Part shown: piece by piece, positions 41,139 through 52,900 of the stretch
Layout of the letters: every line of letters starts with the position of its first letter
Position numbering within the stretch: position 1 is the first letter of the stretch
NCBI GenBank assembly: GCA_963971535.1
Contig: OZ020589.1
Location: 54,813,743-54,877,742 of the forward strand
Direction: 5' to 3'
From: Notolepis coatsorum
Lineage: Eukaryota > Chordata > Actinopteri > Aulopiformes > Paralepididae
DNA: 64,000 nucleotides
Notes under the pieces: model-generated
Database searches by the model: none
The model's input: only the letters and a program-made list of their open reading frames with translations
Told to the model about the DNA's origin: nothing
Program-made: the position numbers and the translations under genes

Positions 41139-44099
41139 ATATTTCATTATGGCTTTACGCTCTGCTCTATTGGAACACAAGAGCTGAGCAGAGCGAAAAG
41201 CTTGACAGATGTACCCGCTGAGGTCGCCTACAACCATCAGAATACCGGGGAGGATCCGGGCCCCCCCTAGCGAGGGACGGGAGGGAGATTGTACCCGACT
41301 GCGCAAAGAGGGTTTAGCGCCTCAAACGCACAGGGTGAGCAGACCGTGGGACTTACCTTTGTTTAGAAGGGTCCGCGACTACTCGGACGCGCATCCCAGG
41401 GAACGGACGCGAAGCAAAAAAAAAAAAAACTCAACAACGCAGGGTCGGGGTTAAAAAAAACCCAACCCTGTGGCAAGGCCGTAGCAGCGGGAGCAGAGGA
41501 GGTCCCAGCCCCAGGCCACATCCCGGGGGCTAGGACCCCTGAAAAAAGGGGCCTGGTGAGGTCAACGAGGCTGCAGCATCGAGACCCCACCAGACGGTCA
41601 CTGGTGACACCATCCCCCACATCGCCATCGTATTGGACAGGGCCTAAATCAGGTGAAGGCCCTTCTCCCCTTGGCACGCCACTCCGAAGCGCTCCCAAGG
41701 AGGCTTCCCCCCCACAATATCGTGGGGCCAGCCGGCACGTTGGGGAGACAACCCTCCAAGGAGGTTGATCCCTCAATCCAGGCCGACAGGTCCCAAGAGC
41801 AGAACTCGACCTGCGCCCGGAGAACTGCGGACTAGACAGGCGCCTAAGGGGCTTACTGTAAGAACAGCCGAGCGTACCACGGGTATTGCACTACCCCCCC
41901 TGCAGGTTCTATACAACAAGAGGTGCAAATCCAGAGCCTGCAGGATAATGAAAGACCCTCACCACCCCAATAACAGCCTGTTTCAGCTGCTGAGGTCAGG
42001 CAGACGCCTGCAAATCCCAGCTACTAGGACAGAGCAGCTTAGGCTCAGCTTCTTCCCCCAGGCCATCAGAGCCATGAACAATGTACATTGAGTGCTCAGA
42101 ACATTGAACTGTCCACACACAAGCACACATGAACACACACACGACACGCACACTGTGCACGCTCACACACGAGCAGCCACTTAACACTTTAACATGAGCG
42201 GGCACACACTCATGTCGCACACACGCACACTTATGGCCAAAGGAAAGGACACTTTAAATTAGAATAACAGGAACAGTGTATTGCACTACCAAAGCTAACT
42301 AGCATGTCACACATGCGCTGTAAATAACTATGTACAGATACCGAGATGTCACTCCATGTTACCTGCTACCTGTTACTGCACAATGTTGTTTCTTCTTTTG
42401 ATTCTATTATATGTACCACTGTATTGCACATCGTTGCGGGCAAGACCACCCGCATTTCATTGTATACCTGTATGCCGTGACAATTAAAACTCTTGACTTG
42501 ACTTGACTTGTATCCCGGTGGAAAGGGTGTTCGGTATGCTGTGCACCATGTCACAATCTCCACGAACCCCGACCCTGCGAATTTATTCATCCTGCAGGGT
42601 CGAGGTTCAGAGAAAGAGTTTGACACAATTGGCAGACGTCATGAAAGATGCGGGGGCATACTCGGGCAGACGGGGTCAGGCCCGGCCTCAACCCGAGAGT
42701 CGACTCTGCTACCAACACACCAGGGAGACAACCACCCCCCTATGTTTATTAACAGGAGGTGGTTGCTCCCTTAACCCACTAAGAAACCCCAGAAACATAA
42801 CTGTGCATATACACAGGCTATACAATGCAGTTCAAGCGTTTCAGGTTTAAAAAGGGTTAACCCAGCCCAACAGGTCATTGAGGGCAAGGCCCGACCTGGG
42901 CCTGGCGGACCGGGACCTACACAGGGATGCATAGAGGAGTTGACCGAAGCAGCCTCCCCGACAGCCCCCTCCCATCTCCGGTTTAGCAGGGAGGGAGGGG
43001 TGAAAACAAATGGAGAAGGACCAACCCCCTAACATTGTGCAAAAGGTACAACACAGTATGGACCAATGCACACCACTGTTAAGGGCAACTCGTAGTGGCA
43101 TCTATATGACACACACATTCATGACATCAACCCCTGTGACGTGAGTCTAACCTAGTGTACTGGCGCTCGGTAGAGACAAGTCTCCTTCCCAGCTAACTGC
43201 ATAAAAAACTCTGTTTTTAAGATTTTTGGGCAACCAAGGCGCGCTGGCCCACAAAGCGGATTAAAACATTGAAAAACACCCTGGGCCAGTGCTAATCGGT
43301 CTCGTAAGACCACACGCTGATTTCATAAAACAGCGTGTATGCTCACAAAGAACCAGAGAACAGTGATGGCGAATTTCTAACAAGAAAGCACCACACAAAG
43401 TTTCCCCCTTGCTGTCTGGGACCAGCAGCAGGAAGCCGGTCTACAAAGACACAGACACAGGTCTCACATGACGAGACTGGGAATAAAAAAAAACTTCAAT
43501 TCTGCTCTTTATGTAAGAGGGGAAGACAGCCGTTTTCCCAGAGAGACCTCTACGTGAGTAAAAACAATTGAAAAAGATTCATGTAATAATTGGACCAAGT
43601 GACCAACGGCCCAATATACACTTTTGATAGAGAGCAGAGCAGAAGACAAACAGTCTCGATTGCAATGCATCAACCAACTTTGACAATGACAGCGGTCTGC
43701 AGCACAGGCCCTGAAACTCACGGATATGTCTCATGGCCAATAAGAAAACGCGCCTAGTGACGTCTTCTATGGCCGGGGAAATCCTGTGACCCACCCATCC
43801 TAATATGGTGTGGGAAACAGGGAAATCCCCCCGCCTCCCCCTCCCTGTGACGCGCTTTCTCTCTCAGCCCGACAGGGAGACTGACAGGTAGAAGGTACAA
43901 CCTCCTGGCCAATCAGTTTAGCAAAGGATATAACTATATCCGAAGGGGGGGGGGGTTATTTGTCCACCCCTCTGAACCCCTCACCCCAGATACGATGCAA
44001 TAACAAAGCAGAGCCGTGACACCAGTTGCAGCATGCTACAAAGCGCATATACCTGTTAGGGTAATAGCTTTACATCCTGCACGCCAGCCACAGCCGATA
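41139..44099. repeat. Body of the unclassified tandem repeat, unit 1
   Basis: About 3 kb of noncoding, C-rich DNA that matches unit 2 (44390-46790) in order, for example GACCCCACCAGACGGTCACT, GGGCCTGGTGAGG, CCCGGCCT...GGGTCGACTC and GCAGCAGGAAGCCGGTC. Unit 1 is interrupted by a LINE fragment at 41870-42510. No credible protein was found on either strand; short frames on the minus strand are similar between the units but have no family motif that I recognise. Confidence 0.65.
41870..42510 (+). mobile_element. LINE 3' fragment (family with TTGAC tail)
   Basis: Starts inside the C-terminal RT region (YNKRCKSRACRIMKDPHHP, LRLSFFPQAIRAMN, stop at 42089-42091). It continues through a CA-rich 3' region and ends in TTGACTTGACTTGACTTG. 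It is closely related to 47792-48560 and more distantly to the other LINE family of this window. Confidence 0.8.
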
Positions 44100-44389
44100 A
44101 CATACGGTTATCCTATAACCATAGTTATATGAGTATAGCGAGCACTCTGCGCTCTAGTGGAACTATCCCTTTATCCAATCTAGCACTGAATAATTTGTCT
44201 CCACATGTACACACCCATCCGCCTGGCCACACCCACATCCGCTCCTCTACATAAGCAGGGTCGTGGCCATACTGACAGCTCCTTCCCAAGTCTTTCACCA
44301 CCGAAGGCGAAGACCACGGGGTCCTCAGTGAGTCAGCGCAGAGCGCTCGCTATACTCATATAACTATGGTTATAGGATAACCGTATGTT
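44100..44389. repeat. Inverted-arm module, copy 2
   Basis: Arms at about 44100-44155 and 44334-44389 are inverted copies of each other (ACATACGGTTATCCTATAAC...). They differ from the arms of copy 1 at many positions, yet left and right arm share the changes. The core is again about 180 bp and has a CTACATAAGC in place of the TATA box. Confidence 0.8.
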
Positions 44390-47300
44390 ATATATCGTAT
44401 AGCTTACGCTCTGCGCTCTAGTGGAACACAGGAGCTGAGCAGAGCGGAAGCTCGACAAATGTACCCGCTGAGGCCCCCCACAACCATCTGAACCGGGGAG
44501 GACCCGAACCCCCGGACCCCCCTAGAGGGGGACGGGAGGGAATCGGATCCGACTGTGCGAAGAGGGTTTAGTAACTCAACGCACAGGGTGAGCAGATTGT
44601 GAGACTTACCTTCACATAGAAGGACCCGCGACTACTCAGGCGCGCATCCCACATGCCACTAGGGAACGAACGGGAAGGAAAAAAACCCTATTACAGCCCC
44701 TAACATCACAGGGTCAAAGGCCAAGAACCCAACCCCGTGGAAAGGCCGTAGCAGCAGAGCGCGAAGGAGGACCCAGCCCCAGGAACAGCCTGAGGGCCAG
44801 GACCCCCCGGAAAAGGGGGCCTGGTGAGGCCAACGATGCTGCAGCATCGAGACCCCACCAGACGGTCACTAGTGACACCACCCCCCACATCGCCAGCGTA
44901 TCGGACAGGGCCCAATCCAAGAGCAGGCCCTTCCCCCCTACAGCACGCGGCCCTGAAGCACTCCACAGAGGCTACACCCCCACAACACTGTGGGGCCAGT
45001 CGGCGCACCGGGGAGACAACCCCCAAAGAGGTTGATCCCTCAATCCTGGCAACAGGTCAAAAGCGTAACTCGACTTGTGCCCGGAGCACTGCGGAGCCTC
45101 CACCAAAACCTGACCCCCTAGAGAGGCCGAGGCAGAGAAGGCTGACATGATTGGCAGACATCATGAAAAGTGCGGGGGCACACTCTCAGGCAGATGCGGT
45201 CAAGCCCGGCCTAACCCGAGGGTCGACTCCTCTATCAACACACCAGGGAACCAACCACCCCCCTATGTTTAGTTTAACAGGAGGCGGTTGTTCCCTTAAC
45301 CCACCAAGAAAAACCTAGAAACAGAGTGTTTCAGTTTTCAAAGGGTTAACCCAGGCCAACAGGTCGACGGGAATGAGTCCGGACCTGGGCCTGGTGGACC
45401 GGGACCTACACAGGGATGCCTAGAGGGGTTGACAGCAACCACCTCGACAGCCCCCTCCCATACCTGCCCAGCAGGGGGAGGGAGGAGTGACACAATGGAG
45501 AAGGACCAGGCCCCCTAACACAGCGCAAGGTACAACACAGTATGGACCAAGCACGTCACTGTTATGGGCAAGCCGTAGTGGCATACATATGACACACATA
45601 TCCACAACATCAATCCCCGCGAAGCCCGGACCGACCCGGCATTTTCCCCCCGGAAAAGCACAAAGTCCTTCGGGGTACCAGAACAGCAGATCTGCGCCCC
45701 GGCGGTCAACGGGTTAACTGACTTGGTCCGGCATGACCAGAACCAGTCCCGCCTCCTAGTCACGCCACCATCCCCAGTTGTAAGAGGGGGGTAGGTACGT
45801 GTGTCTAAAACATCACAGAGGGCGCCACCAAGATGGACAGAACGTGAATGCACTGCACCTGGTGGCCCACCTCATGGGCGCGAGACCCCTCCGCCAATGT
45901 AATGATCTACTCCGTCATCTCCCCCCGGAGATGCACGCGAGTCATCGAGTCTTGCACTGCCGCTCGGTAGAGACAAAAAATCTCCTTCCTAGTCGCCTGC
46001 ATAAAAAACGCAGTTTCTACAAATTGGGCAACCAAGGCGCGCCGGCCCAAAACAGTGGTTCCACATAGGAACGCTATATGCACGTCAAGAACCCGAAACA
46101 CATCAATGGTGAATTCTAACAAGAAAACACCAGACGACGTCCCCTCCATGCTGTCTGGGACGAGCAGCAGGAAGCCGGTCAATAAGACACAGACACAGGC
46201 CTTATATGACGCGACTGAGGGCAACCCCGTCAATTCCGCTCCTTACATAAGAGGGGAAATACAGAAGTTCCCCCAGAGAGACCTCCACGTGAGTACAATT
46301 GAAAAAGATACATGCAATAATAATTGGGCCAAGTGACCAACAGCCCAATACACACTGTAATAGAGAGCAGAGCAGAAAACGAACAGTTTTTGAATGCAAC
46401 GCATCATCCAACTTTGACAAAGACAGCGGTCTGCAGCACAGAGCCTGTAACCTCATGGACGTCTCCTGGCCAATAGGAAACGCACCCAGTGACGTATCCC
46501 ATGGCCGGGGGGAAAATCCCGTGACCCACCCATTCTAACAGGGAGCGGAACCAGGGAACCCCCCCCTTCCCCCTCCCTGTGACACGCTGCCCCTCAGCCG
46601 ACATCGAAAACTGCCAGGCAGGAGGTCCCACCTCCCGGCCAATCGGTAAAGAGGGGGGAGGATTTTATCAGCCCACCCCTCATGACCCCTCACCCCTGAT
46701 ACGATGCAACGACAAAGCAGAGCCATGACACCAGTCATAGCGTGCCACATGAAGTGCATTTATAGGGTAACAGGGTAACAGCTTCACATTCTGCACGCCA
46801 GCCACAGACGATAACCTCGCCTGTGCAAAAACTGGTTTCATACATGGCTTCAGGCTCATGTGCGAACCTGCCACCTGAATTTTTACACCTTTACCTAAAG
46901 GAAGAAGAAACACAGACCAAGAGAGGGGCCAAGGGCCCTGGTACAAGAGCTACACATGTAACTTCTGTAGGCCAACACCTAACCCAGTTGTGGATCCTAA
47001 ACGTGAATACGATACACACAACCCTCCAGCCATGGTTTTTTATGATGAGAGAAGACATAAGTCCTCGATTAAGTGATGGTCACAGGCCTTGCTAAGTCCA
47101 CATGACAGCGACCAAACAAGTTTCAGAGAAAATGCCTCTCTCTAAGCAAGAGCACATTCCCAGCAGAAGCTGAGGGATTTACACCGTATCCCCAAAAATA
47201 TAGTGAATCAACACACATTTTGTAAACAAAATCATATTTGAGGGGAGGGGGGGGGGGGCAGGGGCAAACCGGGGAATAATTTCACCCACCCCACACCACC

Positions 47301-47790
47301 TTACCCCTGATATGACGCCAATTGTGTCGAGTAAGCTTTACATCATGCACGCCAGCACAGCCGAAGACCCTGTTTGAACAGGTTTCCCACAGCTCTGCTT
47401 ATGTGTGAAAAAAAGTTGCCACCTGTTATTTTCATCATTACACACAAGTAAGAATAACAAGAGAGGGACTCAGCCCTCGATCACATGCCACTATGCACAT
47501 CATTGTAGGGTAACCCAGCCAGTTGTGGGCGCAGCCACGTTGTCTAAACGTTATATGAAGACACACAACTTCTCATCATACAACAAAAAACCCAGTTCAT
47601 TTTTACTCACGTAAAAAACAATGCTGTTCGTAGGTAGAGAGAAAGGCACAAGCCTTGGCCAACGCTAACCCAAGCTATACAAAGCGACCAAGACAATTCA
47701 CACACAGCACACGTCATATCTCCAAATGTAGTGAAGTAACATATGTTTTGTAGACAAAGACATTGTTATTAACAAAATCATTCGGGAGGG
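44390..47790. repeat. Body of the unclassified tandem repeat, unit 2, with diverged partial unit
   Basis: The region matches unit 1 to about 46810. From about 46800 to 47790 it contains two further diverged versions of the same end region (GCACGCCAG, CCAGTTGTGG). A C-run/G-run segment lies at 47238-47265. Nothing coding is supported. Confidence 0.6.
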
Positions 47791-47791
47791 G

Positions 47792-48560
47792 AAGCATCTT
47801 GAATGGAAACATCACTGCCTGGTATGGAAACAGCACGGCACAGGACAAGAAGGCCCTACAGAGAGCGGTGTGCTCAGCCGAGCTTACCACGGGTATTGCA
47901 CTACCACAATATACAACAAGAGGTGCAAATCCAGAGCCTGCAGAATAATGAAAGACCCTCACCACCCCAACAACAGCCTGTACAAGCTGCTGCGGTCAGG
48001 CAAACACCTGCGAACACCAGCAACTAGGACAGAGAGACTTCGGCTCAGCTTCTTCCCCCAGGCCATCAGAGCCTTGAACACTGAACTCTCCACACACAAG
48101 CACACATGAGCACACACACAACACACACACTGTACACGCTCACACACTAGCAGCCACTTTAACATGAGCACACACACACTCATGCTGCACATGCTCACAC
48201 TTATGGTCACTTTACAAAAGGAAAGGTCACTTTAAGAATAGTATAGTATAACTTTGAGATTGTATAATATAGCATTGTATAGCAGTGTACATAAAGACCC
48301 AGTGCCTCATCCGTAGCTAACAGTGTATTGCACTACCACAGGACCTAGCATGTCCTACCATGCTCTGTAAATACCTCATGTACATATACCGATATGCCCT
48401 ACTTGTTTACTTGTTTATTGCACAATGCCGTTCTACTGGATTCCTATTATATTATTATATATTACTATTGTATTATGCACAATCGCTGCGGGCAAGATCC
48501 CCCGCATTTCATTGTATATTTGTATGCTGTGACATAAAACTCTTGACTTGACTTGACCTG
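47792..48560 (+). mobile_element. LINE 3' fragment (family with TTGAC tail)
   Basis: The frame starts in the RT C-terminal region (SILNGNITAWYGNSTAQD) and, after a short deletion near 47910, continues with YNKRCKSRACRIMKDPHHP and LRLSFFPQAIRALN. The 3' region ends with CTTGACTTGACTTGAC at about 48555. It sits at the end of repeat unit 2. Confidence 0.8.
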
Positions 48561-48680
48561 GAAGGAAGGAAGAGTGGGGTAATGTCCATTGGACATCTTA
48601 TCTGCACCAACCCAGGTAGCCAGCATAATCGTCCCGATTCCGGCTACTGGTCGGCACACTCGGTGCAGTCCTGGCACGGC

Positions 48681-48865
48681 ACGCCAAAGATGAGCCGGAT
48701 CTGGCCCGGTAATGGTTGCCGGGCCAGAGCCGACTCCGGCTCGCCAAAGATGAGCCGGCTCTGGCCCGGCTCTGGCCCGGTAATGGTTGCCGGGCCAGAG
48801 CCGACGCCGGCTCGCCAAAGATTAGCCGGCTCTAGCCCGGTAATGGTTGCCGAGCCAGAGCCGAC
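48681..48865. repeat. 60-bp tandem repeat with GC-rich hairpin
   Basis: Three units (60, 72 and about 51 bp). Each contains GGCTCTGGCCCGG, a short spacer and its complement CCGGGCCAGAGCC, so each can form a 13-bp stem. The second unit has a 12-bp internal duplication (GGCTCTGGCCCG). Confidence 0.85.
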
Positions 48866-49041
48866 TGATTGATTGATTGAAAGCTTTATTGACAGACTGC
48901 AGAGTGGGTACAGTACAGCTCAGTGGACTGGAGGATGAAGACCAGAAAAATACTTTCGGCTTTTTTACATAAGGGTCCTCCATTTTCAATTCATCAAAAC
49001 ATTTAGAAAAATAAAAATTATAAAAAAAAAATTGCCACACA
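48866..49041 (-). mobile_element. Possible retroelement 3' tail with (TGAT)n
   Basis: The left edge is GATTGATTGATTGAAAGCTTTATTG; on the minus strand this reads CAATAAAGCTTTCAATC then ATCA repeats, as at the end of a LINE or SINE. The rest is not recognised. Confidence 0.35.
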
Positions 49042-49113
49042 TATCGGTATCGGCCGATTGTGTTAGTTGAACAATCGGTATCGGTGACAAATGTTCATAT
49101 CGGTGCATCCCTA
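49042..49113 (-). mobile_element. hAT-like terminal fragment
   Basis: On the minus strand it starts TAGGGATGCACCGATATG and continues with repeated ATCGGT/CCGATA motifs. TAGGGATGCACCGAT ends are typical of a widespread hAT group in vertebrates. Only this end is present. Confidence 0.6.
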
Positions 49114-49793
49114 TCATAAAGCTAACGTTAGCTGCACTCATATTAGCGTGTTGATGTAGCCTCATAAAGCTAACATTAGCTGCACTAATAGCAGCGTGTT
49201 GATGTAGCCTCATAAAGCTAACGTTAGCTGCACTAATAGCAGCGTGTTGATGTAGCCTCATAAAGCTAACATTAGCTGCACTCATAGCAGCGTGTTGATG
49301 TAGCCTCATAAAGCTAACGTTAGCTGCACTCATAGCAGCCTGTTGATGTAGCCTCATAAAGCTAACGTTAGCTGCACTCATAGCAGCATGTTGATGTAGC
49401 CTCATAAAGCTAACGTTAGCTGCACTCATAGCAGCCTGTTGATGTAGCCTCATAAAGCTAACGTTAGCTGCACTCATTGCAGCGTGTTTATGTAGCCTCA
49501 TAAAGCTAACGTTAGCTGCACTCATAGCAGCCTGTTGATGTAGCCTCATAAAGCTAACGTTAGCTGCACTCATAGCAGCGTGTTGATGTAGCATCATAAA
49601 GCTAACGTTAGCTGCACTCATAGCAGCGTGTTGATGTAGCCTCATAAAGCTAACGTTAGCTGCACTCATAGCAGCCTGTTGATGTAGCCTCATAAAGCTA
49701 ACGTTAGCTGCACTCATGCACTCATAGCAGCCTGTTGATGTAGCCTCATAAAGCTAACGTTAGCTGCACTCATAGCAGCCTGTTGATGTAGCC
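49114..49793. repeat. 48-bp minisatellite with AGCTAACGTTAGCT palindrome
   Basis: About 14 copies of a unit containing AAAGCTAACGTTAGCTGCAC and GTGTTGATGTAGCC. AGCTAACGTTAGCT is a perfect 14-bp palindrome in most units. The 243-codon minus frame across it is a product of the 3n period. Bases 49794-49911 after it hold nothing recognised. Confidence 0.95.
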
Positions 49794-49911
49794 TAGACAA
49801 TTCCGCGCGGGGGAAATTGTGAAAGTGTGGGTGACGCCTGTGCACCGCCGGCCAACGGGAGAGGGTCTGTATTGTCTCTATGACAAACAGTTCAAAAGAT
49901 ACAAAAGAGAT

Positions 49912-52900
49912 GCTTGCTAGGGTGTTATAGGTGGTTGCTAGGGTGTTTCTAGCTGGTTGTTAGGGTGTTTCTAGGTGGTTGCTGGGGTGTTCTAGGTGGT
50001 TGCTAGGGTATTTCTAGGTGGTTGCTAGGGTGTTATAGGTGGTTGCTAGGGTGTTTCTAGGTGGTTGCTAGGGTGTTATAGGTGGTTGCTAGGGTGTTTC
50101 TAGGTGGTTGCTAGGGTGTTATAGGTGGTTGCTAGGGTGTTTCTAGGTGGTTGCTAGGGTATTTCTAGGTGGTTGCTAGGGTGTTCTATGTGGTTGTTAG
50201 GGTGTTTCTATGTGGTTGCTAAGGTGTTATAGGTGGTTGCTAGGGTGTTTCTAGGTGGTTGCTAGGGTGTTATAGGTGGTTGCTAGGGTGTTTCTAGGTG
50301 GTTGCTAGGGTATTTCTAGGTGGTTGCTAGGGTGTTCTATGTGGTTGTTAGGGTGTTTCTATGTGGTTGCTAAGGTGTTATAGCTGGTTGCTAGGGTATT
50401 TCTAGGTGGTTGCTAGGGTGTTCTATGTGGTTGTTAGGGTGTTTCTATGTGGTTGCTAAGGTGTTATAGGTGGTTGCTAGGGTGTTTCTAGGTGGTTGCT
50501 AAGGTGTTATAGGTGGTTGCTAGGGTGTTTCTAGGTGGTTGCTAAGGTGTTATAGCTGGTTGCTAGGGTGTTTCCAGGTGGTTGCTAGGGTGTTATATGT
50601 GGTTGCTAGGGTGTTTCTAGGCGGTTACTAGGGTGTTATAGGTTGTTGCTAGGGTGTTATAGCTGGTTGTTAGGGTGTTTCTAGGTGGTTGCTAGGGTGT
50701 TATATGTGGTTGCTAGGGTGTTTCTAGGCGGTTGCTAGGGTGTTATAGGTGGTTGCTAGGGTGTTTCTAGGTGGTTGCTAGGGTGTTATAGGTGGTTGCT
50801 AGGGTGTTTCTAGGTGGTTGCTAGGGTGTTATAGGTGGTTGCTAGGGTGTTTCTAGGTGGTTGCTAGGGTATTTCTAGGTGGTTGCTAGGGTGTTCTATG
50901 TGGTTGTTAGGGTGTTTCTATGTGGTTGCTAAGGTGTTATAGGTGGTTGCTAGGGTGTTTCTAGGTGGTTGCTAGGGTGTTATAGGTGGTTGCTAGGGTG
51001 TTTCTAGGTGGTTGCTAGGGTATTTCTAGGTGGTTGCTAGGGTGTTCTATGTGGTTGTTAGGGTGTTTCTATGTGGTTGCTAAGGTGTTATAGCTGGTTG
51101 CTAGGGTATTTCTAGGTGGTTGCTAGGGTGTTCTATGTGGTTGTTAGGGTGTTTCTATGTGGTTGCTAAGGTGTTATAGGTGGTTGCTAGGGTGTTTCTA
51201 GGTGGTTGCTAAGGTGTTATAGGTGGTTGCTAGGGTGTTTCTAGGTGGTTGCTAGGGTGTTATATGTGGTTGCTAGGGTGTTTCTAGGCGGTTACTAGGG
51301 TGTTATAGGTTGTTGCTAGGGTGTTATAGCTGGTTGTTAGGGTGTTTCTAGGTGGTTGCTAGGGTGTTATATGTGGTTGCTAGGGTGTTTCTAGGCGGTT
51401 GCTAGGGTGTTATAGGTGGTTGCTAGGGTGTTTCTAGGTGGTTGCTAGGTTGTTATAGGTGGTTGCTAGGGTGTTATAGCTGGTTGCTAGGGTGTTTCTA
51501 GGTGGTTGCGAAGGTGTTATAGCTGGTTGCTAGGGTGTTATAGCTGGTTGCTAGGGTGTTATAGGTGGTTGCTAGGTTGTTATAGGTGGTTGCTAGGGTG
51601 TTATAGCTGGTTGCTAGGTTGTTATAGGTGGTTGCTAGGGTGTTATAGCTGGTTGCTAGGGTGTTTCTAGGTGGTTGCGAAGGTGTTATAGGTGGTTGCT
51701 AGGTTGTTATAGGTGGTTGCTAGGTTGTTATAGGTGGTTGCTAGGGTGTTATAGCTGTTTGCTAGGGTGTTATAGCTGTTTGCTAGGGTGTTATAGCTGG
51801 TTGCTAGGGTGTTATAGGTGGTTGCTAGGGTGTTATATCTGGTTGCTAGGGTGTTATAGCTGGTTGCTAGGGTGTTATAGGTGGTTGCTAGGTTGTTATA
51901 GGTGGTCACTAGGGTGTTATAAGTGGTTGCTAGGGTGTTGTAGGTGGTTGCTAGGGTGTTATAGCTGGTTGCTAGGGTGTTTCTAGGTGGTTGCTAGGGT
52001 GTTATATGTGGTTGCTAGGGTGTTATAGGTGGTTGCTAGGGTGTTTCTAGGTGGTTGCTAGGGTGTTATAGGTGGTTGCTAGGTTGTTATAGGTGGTTGC
52101 TAGGGTGTTTCTAGGTGGTTGCTAGGGTGTTATAGCTGGTTGCTAGGGTGTTTATAGGTGGTTGCTAGGGTGTTATATGTCGTTGCTAGGGTGTTTCTAG
52201 GCGGTTGCTAGGGTGTTATAGGTGGTTGCTAGGGTGTTTCTAGGTGGTTTCTAGGGTGTTATAGGTGGTTGCTAGGGTGTTATAGCTGGTTGCTAGGGTG
52301 TTTCTAGGTGGTTGCGAAGGTGTTATAGGTGGTTGCTAGGGTGTTATAGGTGGTTGCTAGGGTGTTATAGCTGGTTGCTAGGGTGTTATAGCTGGTTGCT
52401 AGGGTGTTATAGGTGGTTGCTAGGTTGTTATAGCTGGTTGCTAGGGTGTTATAGCTGGTTGCTAGGGTGTTATAGGTGGTTGCTAGGTTGTTATAGGTGG
52501 TTGCTAGGGTGTTATAGCTGGTTGCTAGGGTGTTTCTAGGTGGTTGCTAGGGTGTTATATGTGGTTGCTAGGGTGTTTCTAGGCGGTTGCTGTAGTGTTA
52601 TAGCTGGTTGCTAGGGTGTTTCTAGGTGGTTGCTAGGGTGTTATAGGTGGTTGCTAGGTTGTTTTAGGTGGTTGCTAGGGTGTTATAGCTGGTTGCTAGG
52701 GTGTTTCTAGGTGGTTGCTAGGGTGTTATATGTGGTTGCTAGGGTGTTATAGGTGGTTGCTAGGGTGTTTCTAGGTGGTTGCTAGGGTGTTATAGGTGGT
52801 TGCTAGGTTGTTATAGGTGGTTGCTAGGGTGTTTCTAGGTGGTTGCTAGGGTGTTATAGCTGGTTGCTAGGGTGTTTATAGGTGGTTGCTAGGGTGTTAT

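Noticed and set aside
42366-47100. Many 60-150-codon frames on both strands
   Set aside because: They fall in C-rich noncoding tandem repeat units and are not maintained as one frame between the two units.
48986-49717. 243-codon minus frame with a repeated MSAANVSFMRLHQ unit
   Set aside because: It is the 48-bp minisatellite; no independent coding evidence.
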